DNA of 40,459 nt from Actinophytocola sp036402745 (lineage in GTDB: Bacteria; Actinomycetota; Actinomycetes; Mycobacteriales; Pseudonocardiaceae). The notes under the pieces are model-generated. The model searched no databases. It saw only the letters and a list, made by a program, of their open reading frames with translations, and was not told the DNA's origin. Both the position numbers and the translations under genes were made by a program. The first letter of the stretch is position 1. Every line of letters starts with the position of its first letter. The DNA lies in NCBI RefSeq assembly GCF_036402745.1, contig NZ_DASWSJ010000173.1, positions 1 through 40,459 on the forward strand. Direction: 5' to 3'. This document shows positions 23,743-30,400 of this stretch, one piece after another.

Positions 23743-24555
23743 ATGGTGACCAGCGAGGACTGGGCCCGGGACAAGGTGGCGTTCGGCCTGGCCGAGCCGC
23801 CCTCGGACGCGGTGGGCGGCGGCCCGCTCGCGGCGCAGTTCGCCGTGCTCACCAGGAGACTGCTGGACGCGTCGAGCGTGGCCGAGGTGCTCGACCACGT
23901 GGTGCGGGCCGCTTACCACGTCGTGCCCGGCGCCGATCTCGTGTCGATCACCCTGCGGTCCGCGGACGGGACCTTCCACACGCCCGCCGAGACCGAGCCG
24001 GTCGCGAGCGAGCTCGACCAGCTGCAGTACACCACCGGCGAGGGGCCGTGCGTGGCCGCCGCCCTCCCGACCGGCCCGGCCCACATGCGCTGCGACAACC
24101 TCGCGCTCGAGCCGGTCTGGCCGCGGTTCGGCCCCGCCGCGGCCGCGCACGGGGTCCACGCGGTGCTGGCCGTGGCGCTGCTCCCCTACGCCACCCCGCC
24201 CCGGTACTCGGGCGCGCTCAACATCTACTCCCGGGTGCCCGGCGCGCTGGGTGCCGACGCGCACGAGGCCGCGCTGCTGCTGGCCACGCACGCCTCCCTC
24301 GCGCTCGCGGACACCATGGCGGTCACCCAGGCCGAGCTGCTCGCCGTCCAGCTGCGCGCGGCCGTCGACAGCCGGGACGTGATCGGCCAGGCGAAGGGCA
24401 TCCTCATGAACCGCCGGGGCATCACCGCCGACGAGGCGTTCGACCAGCTGCGCCGGGTGTCCCAGGACCTCAACGTCAAGCTGGCCGACCTCGCCCAGGT
24501 CCTCGCCACCCGGCACACCGAGCTCGACCTGTCCGACCTCGACCGCAGGCGGTGA
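23743..24555 (+). CDS. GAF-ANTAR antitermination regulator 1
   Basis: This is a 270-residue protein. A GAF sensor domain spans about 30-190 (LLDASSVAEVLDHVVRAAYH, GADLVSITLRSADGTFHTPA, YTTGEGPCVAAA). An ANTAR RNA-binding domain spans about 205-262, with LRAAVDSRDVIGQAKGILM and ITADEAFDQLRRVSQDLN. ANTAR domains bind paired hairpins in nascent RNA and prevent termination; the GAF ligand is unknown. ATG at 23743 was chosen over 23554 because the extra 63 residues are unlike the family and GGGGTG precedes this ATG. It converges tail to tail with a paralogue at 24568, 12 bp apart. Confidence 0.9.
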   Translation: MVTSEDWARDKVAFGLAEPPSDAVGGGPLAAQFAVLTRRLLDASSVAEVLDHVVRAAYHVVPGADLVSITLRSADGTFHTPAETEPVASELDQLQYTTGEGPCVAAALPTGPAHMRCDNLALEPVWPRFGPAAAAHGVHAVLAVALLPYATPPRYSGALNIYSRVPGALGADAHEAALLLATHASLALADTMAVTQAELLAVQLRAAVDSRDVIGQAKGILMNRRGITADEAFDQLRRVSQDLNVKLADLAQVLATRHTELDLSDLDRRR

Positions 24556-24567
24556 GCCGGCGCGGGG

Positions 24568-25329
24568 TCAGGGCTCGTCGTCCGCCGCGCCGAGCTCGAC
24601 GCCGTGGGTCGTCACCGCCTCCGCGAGGTCGCGCAGCTTCACGTTGACGTCCTGGGAGGTGCGGCGCAGCAGGTCGAACGCCTCCTCCGCGCTGATCGCG
24701 CGCCGGGCCATGAGGATGCCCTTCGCCTGGCCGATCGCGTCGCGGCTGTCCAGCGCCCGGCGCAGCTGCTCGGCCTTGAGCTCGCCCCGGGTCACCGCCC
24801 GGGTCGTGGCGAGCGCGAGCGAGGCGTGCGTGGCCAGCAACAGCAGGACGTCCCGCTCGGCCGGCGCGATGCCGTGCGGGCGGCGCGAGTACACGTTGAG
24901 CGCGCCGGAAAGCTGCGGGCGCGCGGCGTCGGGCAGCAACGCCGTCGACACCAGCGAGCGGAACCCCAGCGCCGCCGCGGCCGGCCCGAACCGCGGCCAC
25001 CTCGGGTCGGCGGCGAGGTCGTCGCTGGCGGCCATCGCCGGGCCGGCCGGGCGCGCGGCCTCGACGCACGCGCCCTCGCCGAACCGGTACTGCAGCTGGT
25101 CGAGGTCGCTCGCCACCCCGGAGGTCTCGACCGGGGTGTGGAACGCGCCGTCCGGGCTGCGCAGCGTGACGCTCACCAGGTCGGCGCCCGGCACGATCTC
25201 CCGGGCGGCGAACACCACCCGCTCCAGCACCGACACCACCGACCCGGAGTCCAGCAGTGCCCGGGTCAGCGACCCGAACTGCCGGCCCAGCCCGGGTCTT
25301 TCGCCGGCCACCTTCTCCCACTCGCTCAA
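24568..25329 (-). CDS. GAF-ANTAR antitermination regulator 2 (paralogue)
   Basis: This 253-residue paralogue has the same order: GAF (LLDSGSVVSVLERVVFAARE, GADLVSVTLRSPDGAFHTPV, YRFGEGACVEAA) and ANTAR (LRRALDSRDAIGQAKGILM, ISAEEAFDLLRRTSQDVN). The two proteins are colinear almost throughout, which suggests local duplication with inversion. TTG at 25329 was chosen because GGAGA lies 7 nt upstream and MSEWEKVAGERPG aligns with the paralogue's N-terminus. ATG at 25392 and a start at 25443 are in frame but lack a ribosome site. The C-terminus ends in an acidic tail (GAADDEP). It is divergent from the WhiB gene. Confidence 0.9.
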   Translation of the reverse strand: MSEWEKVAGERPGLGRQFGSLTRALLDSGSVVSVLERVVFAAREIVPGADLVSVTLRSPDGAFHTPVETSGVASDLDQLQYRFGEGACVEAARPAGPAMAASDDLAADPRWPRFGPAAAALGFRSLVSTALLPDAARPQLSGALNVYSRRPHGIAPAERDVLLLLATHASLALATTRAVTRGELKAEQLRRALDSRDAIGQAKGILMARRAISAEEAFDLLRRTSQDVNVKLRDLAEAVTTHGVELGAADDEP

Positions 25330-25398
25330 GCCGATTCTCCGAACCGTCGTCAGACGCCCGGGGCTACCGAGGGGATTGCCCGAGCGTGCCATGGACCG

Positions 25399-25423
25399 CC
25401 GTCGCCACCCGCGGTGGCGACGG
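25399..25423. repeat. Perfect 11-bp inverted repeat upstream of GAF-ANTAR 2
   Basis: CCGTCGCCACC (25399-25409) and GGTGGCGACGG (25413-25423) pair perfectly around a 3-nt loop. It lies about 70 bp upstream of the TTG start in the 388-bp gap shared with WhiB (25330-25717). It could be an operator or an RNA hairpin in the GAF-ANTAR 2 leader. Apart from this and the promoter-like site at 25521, I see nothing else in the gap. Confidence 0.5.
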
Positions 25424-25520
25424 GTCCGGCGCTGGCTTCTCAACGCTCGGAACCGCTGCGGCAGTAACCCTATGGGGCCGCCGGGGCCGGGCCGAGCCCG
25501 GTCCTCCCGTTCGGGGCGCC

Positions 25521-25547
25521 GGAATAACCGGCGTACCGGAACGTGTT
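25521..25547 (+). promoter_or_regulatory. Possible ECF-sigma promoter upstream of WhiB
   Basis: GGAAT (25521-25525), 19 bp, then GTT (25545-25547) fits the SigR/SigH-type oxidative-stress consensus (GGAAT-N18/19-GTT). An overlapping alternative is GGAAC at 25538-25542 with GTC 18 bp later. Either implies a leader of roughly 150 nt before the WhiB ATG. The short consensus makes chance matches possible. Confidence 0.3.
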
Positions 25548-25717
25548 GTTACGGTAGGATGTCGGAGTCGGCGCGCGATCTCGATATGTTGCGCCGACCG
25601 GCATTTCTCCTGCGTCCTCCGATGTGAGGCGCAACCCACCGAGACATCGCTCACGCGGGTCAGCCTTGTGCCTTCGGCCCTGGGAGCGACTCTGCCCTGA
25701 ATGGAGGCGGCACCACA

Positions 25718-25981
25718 ATGGACAACACGATCAACGACTGGCGAGACCTCGCCGCCTGCCGGGACTCCGATCCCGAGCTGTTCTTCCCGGTGTCCGAGGT
25801 CGGGCCCGGTGCGCGGCAGGTCGCGGACGCCAAGGCCGTCTGCGCCCGCTGCCCCGTGCGGTCGCAGTGCCTGGACTACGCGATCGACAACCGGCTCACC
25901 GACGGGATCTTCGGCGGCACCACGGAGGCCGAGCGGCGCCAGCTGGCCCGCCGCCGCCACGCCGACCGGCACGTCGCCTGA
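25718..25981 (+). CDS. WhiB-family iron-sulfur transcriptional regulator
   Basis: This 87-residue protein has the four cluster-ligand cysteines Cys14, Cys42, Cys45 and Cys51 (C-x27-C-x2-C-x5-C). The turn GIFGG (63-67) replaces the common GVWGG. A basic tail EAERRQLARRRHADRH follows and contacts DNA. WhiB-like proteins carry an oxygen- and NO-sensitive 4Fe-4S cluster and act with the principal sigma factor. ATG at 25718 follows GGAGG at 10 nt. It stands beside the STAS/kinase/ANTAR genes and may share stress inputs. Length is normal; the subclass (WblE-like or other) is not decided by what I can see. Confidence 0.95.
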   Translation: MDNTINDWRDLAACRDSDPELFFPVSEVGPGARQVADAKAVCARCPVRSQCLDYAIDNRLTDGIFGGTTEAERRQLARRRHADRHVA

Positions 25982-26002
25982 GCGACTCGCTCGGGCGGCA
26001 AA

Positions 26003-26017
26003 GCCCGGATCCCGGGC
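26003..26017 (+). repeat. Short hairpin after WhiB
   Basis: GCCCGG (26003-26008) and CCGGGC (26012-26017) pair around a 3-nt loop, 21 nt after the WhiB stop, followed by an A-rich stretch. It may assist termination together with the larger hairpin at 26047. Confidence 0.4.
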
Positions 26018-26046
26018 AACAGCAACAAAACAACGGCAACACAACT

Positions 26047-26088
26047 ACGGCGCGGAGGAACGCGGCTCGACCGCGACCTCCGCGCCGT
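26047..26088. terminator. Bidirectional terminator between convergent genes
   Basis: ACGGCGCGGAGG (26047-26058) pairs perfectly with CCTCCGCGCCGT (26077-26088). The 18-nt loop contains a second hairpin, CGCGG/CCGCG. A short T run follows on the plus strand. It lies between the WhiB stop (25981) and the convergent stop at 26097, so it can serve both genes. Confidence 0.75.
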
Positions 26089-26096
26089 TTCCCGTC

Positions 26097-26609
26097 TCAG
26101 GCCGCCGTGACCCGGCGACGCCGGCGCAGCACGAGCGCCGTCCCGGCCACCACCACGGCGATGACGGCGACGGTCACGCCGAGGACCACCACCGTGGGCA
26201 CGCCGCCCGCCGCGGGGACCGCGGGCTTCGCCGGGGATGGCAGCGCCGCGGCGGTGACGGCGACAGTCTTCGTCGCGGGTGAGGGGTGGGTCGCGGTGAC
26301 CGTGACGGTCCACTTGCCGACCGGCAGCGGCTCCTTGGTGACGTAGAAGGACTGGCCCTCGCTGGACGCCACCAACGGGATCGGCCCGACCGTCGTCCCG
26401 TCGCCGGACACCGCGGTGAGGCTCAGCTCCACCTGCTCGGTCACCGGGTGGTGGTCCCTGGCGTAGGACACCGTGGCGGTGACCCCCTGGCCACCGTCGC
26501 CCTGTACCTGGAGCTCGATGGGGCCGCCGTGCGCCCACGCGGTGCCGGCGGTCCCCAGTACGGCGAGAACGCCGGCCAACAGGACGCCGGCCGCCGCGCG
26601 GATCATCAT
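26097..26609 (-). CDS. Secreted, membrane-anchored YtkA/FixH-like protein
   Basis: This 170-residue protein has a signal peptide (MMIRAAAGVLLAGVLAVLGTAGTAWA) with a likely A-W-A cut, leaving His as the mature N-terminus (HGGPIELQVQ). An Ig-like beta domain follows, ending YVTKEPLPVGKWTVTVTA, which resembles YtkA/FixH-like folds. A Pro/Ala linker, one membrane helix (VVVLGVTVAVIAVVVAGTALV) and an Arg-rich cytoplasmic end close it, so the domain sits outside the cell. The leading His and HH pair could bind copper; that is speculation. ATG at 26609 overlaps the upstream stop (ATGA), so translation is coupled. The fold assignment is moderate. Confidence 0.75.
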   Translation of the reverse strand: MMIRAAAGVLLAGVLAVLGTAGTAWAHGGPIELQVQGDGGQGVTATVSYARDHHPVTEQVELSLTAVSGDGTTVGPIPLVASSEGQSFYVTKEPLPVGKWTVTVTATHPSPATKTVAVTAAALPSPAKPAVPAAGGVPTVVVLGVTVAVIAVVVAGTALVLRRRRRVTAA

Positions 26610-27316
26610 CGGTGCCCGCTCCCTTCGGGGGCGCCGTCGGCGGTGAACGCCCCGCTGCCCGGGTCGGCCGGCAGGAACACGTGCTGGTGCCCGTTGCCGG
26701 CGTCGATGTTGATCTGGTCGAGCTGGGTGCCGCCGACCGACCACGTCGTCACGGCGGTGTCCCGCTCCTTGGCGGCCAGCGCACGCAGCTGCCCGGCGGT
26801 GGCCGCGGGCACGGTCAGCGACAGCGCGTAGGTCCGGACCGCGACGGCGACCTGGTCGACCGCCGCGGTGAGGCTGCCGCGAGCGACGTTGGTGGCCGTC
26901 GCGCCGGACGGTGGGTCGTCGAACGGCTTGGTGGCCGCGTCGACGGTCTGCTGCCACCGCGCCACCTCGGCCGCGGTCGCCGGCTTCGGGGCCGTCGCCG
27001 GGTCCACCGGCAGCGCGGCCACCAGCCCGGTGAGCACCGGCACCAGCTGGTCGCGGGTGGTGCGGGCCAGCGTGGTCAGCTCGCCGATCTGCTTCACGTC
27101 ACGGGCGGCGTCGGCGCGCTGGAGGTCCTGCACCTGCTGCTGTTGCTCGCTCGGCTTGCCGACGAGGTACCCGCCGCCGCCGAAGAGCAAGGCGCCGATC
27201 ACGAAGGCCAGCACGACCGGGACGACCTGCCGCCAGGCGCCGCGGCTGCTCGGCTCGGCGGTCCCCAGGCGGAACGACCGGCCGCGACGCCTGGGCGGCA
27301 CCGTGGTTCGACTCAC
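26606..27316 (-). CDS. Hypothetical single-pass membrane protein, extracellular domain
   Basis: This is a 236-residue protein with no family I recognise. A basic cytoplasmic tail (VSRTTVPPRRRGRSFRLG) is followed by one membrane helix (about 34-57, VVPVVLAFVIGALLFGGGGYLVG). A Gln-rich, probably coiled stretch comes next (SEQQQQVQDLQRADAARDV), then helical and beta extracellular sequence. The end is His/Gly-rich (NGHQHVFLPADPGSG). GTG at 27316 is chosen because GGGGG lies 4 nt upstream; the start at 27439 lies beyond the terminator region. It overlaps the YtkA/FixH-like gene by 4 bp, so the two are one coupled unit and probably work as a pair. The gene after the large carbohydrate protein is separated by a hairpin. 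Confidence 0.8.
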   Translation of the reverse strand: MSRTTVPPRRRGRSFRLGTAEPSSRGAWRQVVPVVLAFVIGALLFGGGGYLVGKPSEQQQQVQDLQRADAARDVKQIGELTTLARTTRDQLVPVLTGLVAALPVDPATAPKPATAAEVARWQQTVDAATKPFDDPPSGATATNVARGSLTAAVDQVAVAVRTYALSLTVPAATAGQLRALAAKERDTAVTTWSVGGTQLDQINIDAGNGHQHVFLPADPGSGAFTADGAPEGSGHR

Positions 27317-27414
27317 GACTCCCCCTCGCAGCCTCGGGCGAGCCGCTCGCGGTCGCCTGTGCACATCGATTCGCTCGCAAGCTCGCTGATGGTGGCCTCC
27401 TCCAACGTTGGGGT

Positions 27415-27451
27415 GGGCGTCCCGCGGCGGGTGCGACACCGCGGGACGCCC
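27415..27451 (-). terminator. 13-bp hairpin after the large secreted protein gene
   Basis: GGGCGTCCCGCGG (27415-27427) and CCGCGGGACGCCC (27439-27451) pair perfectly around an 11-nt loop, 12 nt beyond the stop at 27464. It separates the 1920-residue gene from the coupled membrane pair. Confidence 0.7.
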
Positions 27452-27463
27452 GTCTTCAACCGC

Positions 27464-30400
27464 TCAGGACAGCCGCGCGATCACCGCGTCGGTATCCCTG
27501 GCGAGGACCTCCCGGACCTCGGCGACCGGCACCTTCGCCCGGTCGGTCGCCATGGTCCGGAACTGCTGCAGCAACTTGACGGTCTTGGCGTCGTTCCCCG
27601 TCGCCTCGGCCTTGCGCGCCTTGGTGAGCTGCGCCTGCAGCTTGTTCGCATACGCCTGGTTGAGCCAGCCGACCGCACGGAACCGGTCGATCAGGTTGGC
27701 CAGGTCGCGGGTCGACGTGGTGGTGCCGAACGTGACCGTCTGCACGGTCTGGTTCCCGGCGTTGTCCACCGCGGTGACCTTCAGCGAGTGCACGCCGAGC
27801 GTCAGCGAGTACAGCGCCTGCAACGTGCCGGTGCTGTACGCGTTGCCGTCCAACGTGCCGGTCAGCGTCTTGACCCCGGACGTGGAGTCCACGGCCTGCC
27901 AGCTGATCCGCAGGTCCTGGCTGTCGCCGTAGACCTGCCCGTCGGCGATGCCCGAGATCAGGACCGTCGGCCTGGTGCCGTCGATCTTGATCGTGGCCGC
28001 CTTCTCCGTCTCGGTGTTACCGGCCTTGTCCTTCGACCGGTAGGCCACCGTGTGGGTGCCGTCGCCGGACACGTCGACCGGCTGGGTGTACGGCTTCCAC
28101 GCGCCACCGTCGAGCGAGAACTCGGTGCTCGCCACCCCGGACGTCGCGTCCGTGGCGGCCAGGGTCACCGGGACCGCACCGCTGTTCCACCCACCGTCGT
28201 TCGGCGGGGCGAACTGCGCGGTGGTGAGCGGCGCCGTCGCGTCGACCTTGACCGCGAGGGTCTTGGCCGCCTCGACGTTGCCGGTCTTGTCCGCCGAGCG
28301 GTACTGGACCTGGTGGGTCCCGTCACCACTCACACTGAACGGTGCGGTGTAAGGAACCCACGCCCCACCGTCCACTGTGTACTCGGTCTTGTCGAGCCCG
28401 CTGCCGCCTTGCTCGTCGGCACCGGCCAGGGTGACCGTGACCGGTCCGGTGTAGAAACCACCCGCGCCCGGGTTCGCCGGGTCGGTGGTGGCGGCCGTCA
28501 CCGGTGCGGTCTTGTCGACCGGCTGTGCCCAGGACGCGTGGAAGTAGTCGAACTTCGCGGTCACCGACTGGGTCTGGTTGACCCCGAAGGCGAACAGCCC
28601 GACCTTCCCACCGGCCACGGCCGCGTTGGTGACGGCCTGGCCGATGTCGGTCCACGTCGTCCCGTCCGCGGAGTAGAACCCGTGGTAGGTGTCACCCTGC
28701 TTGGCCAGCCGCAGCCACCACACCCCTTGGGTGAGGTTGTTGGCCGTCGGCTGCGGGTTCTGCACGGCGTCGCCGACCTCGCTGCGCAGCTCGATCCGGC
28801 GGCCGGTGGCGCTGTCGGTGATGTAGTCGAGCTTGACGTAGTTCCCGTCGTCGAGGTACGCGATCAGGCCACCCTGGTGGTAGGCCTGGTTGAACGCGCT
28901 CCCGTCGACCTTGGTCTCCACGGTCCAGTCCCCGCTCGGCGGGGTCTGGAGGGTGAAGTTCTTCGGGCCGGTGTTACCCGTCCCGTAGATGTCACCGGTG
29001 CTGGTGTCGATCTCCAGGTTGCCACCGGTGACGCGGGTCGCCGCGGGATCCGGCCGGACGACCGTGGTCCACCGGCAACCGTCCACAGAGGACCCGGTGA
29101 ACTCGTCGTTCGGCGTGGTGGCGCCCGCGGTGTCGTCCGGCACCAGCTGGAACCAGTCGAACGCCGCGTCGGTGACCGGCCGGGTGCCCGTGCCGGACAG
29201 CGAGACCAGGCCGATGCGCGGGTTGGTGATCCCCGCGATCAGCTTGTCGGTCTGCGGCATCGCGGTCCAGGACAGCCCGTCCGCCGAGTACGACGCGGTC
29301 AGGCGGGTGCCGTCACTCGCCAGCCGGACGTAGACGGTGTCCGGGTAGGTGGCGCCGAGGTTGGCGGTGTTGGAGCCGGCGACCTCGTTGGGCTGACCGT
29401 TCTCCTCCCTGATGAACTGGAAGATCCGGGCGTTGGCGTCGGCCGTGCCCCGGCCTTCCAGGACCATCTTGGCGTAGTTGTCGTCGTCGCCGTAGAGGAT
29501 CAGGCCGGCCTGCTGGTAGGCGTCCCGCGCCGTCAGCGACACCTTCGTCGTGGCCTGCCAGGCGCCGCCGGGTGCGGGCTGGAGGACCAGGTTGGGGACC
29601 GGGCTGCTGTTGTTGGTCCCGTAGATGTCGGTGTTGGACGTCGGGAGGTGCAACCTGCCGCCGGCGACGGACAGGTCCTGGTTCTGCCGGACCACCGTCC
29701 ACCGGGCCGGGTCGAGTGCCGTGCCGAGGAAGTCGTCGGACTTCCCGGTGAGACACGACGTGCTCGGACTGTCCACTGTGATCGGTACGTGCTCGGTGGT
29801 GGCCGCGCCGCGCGAGTCGGTGACGGTCACCATCGCCTCGTACGTGCCGGGCGCGGTGTAGGTGTAGGACGCGTCCGGTGTGGTCGGTGCCGGTGCCCCG
29901 GCCACGCCGAAGTTCCACTGGTAGGCCAGCGGGGTGTCGCCCTCGGCGTCGGTGGCGGCGGCGTGGAAGCCCACCGTCAGCGGCGCGGTCCCCCGGGTCG
30001 GGGTGCCGGTCGCGGTGACCACGGGGCGCTGGTTGTCGGTGACGCCCTTGCCGCCGAAGTCGACCCAGTTGACGTTGAACATGCCGCCGGTGTTGGTGCT
30101 GCCGGCCGGCCTGCGGGCCACGAAGAACAGCGGTCCGCTGGTGGTCGGCGGGTTGGCCAGGGTGAGCGACACGTTGGTGAAGGTCTGCCAGCCACCCGTC
30201 ACCGGGACCGCGACGCTGCCCACGAGCGGGCCGTCCGTGGCACCGGCGTGCACCTCGATCGTGCCGCCGCCACCGGCCGACGCCACCCGGAACCCGAGCG
30301 TGTCCACATTGGACAGGTTCGTCGGGTCGAAGGACCACCAGTCGCCGTCCTCGATGAACCCGATGTTGCGGAACCCGCCCGCGGTGTCGGACGTGGTCTC

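Noticed and set aside
27700..28520. Tandem similarity that could be a DNA repeat array
   Set aside because: It is protein-level duplication of OmpL47-type domains, not near-identical DNA.
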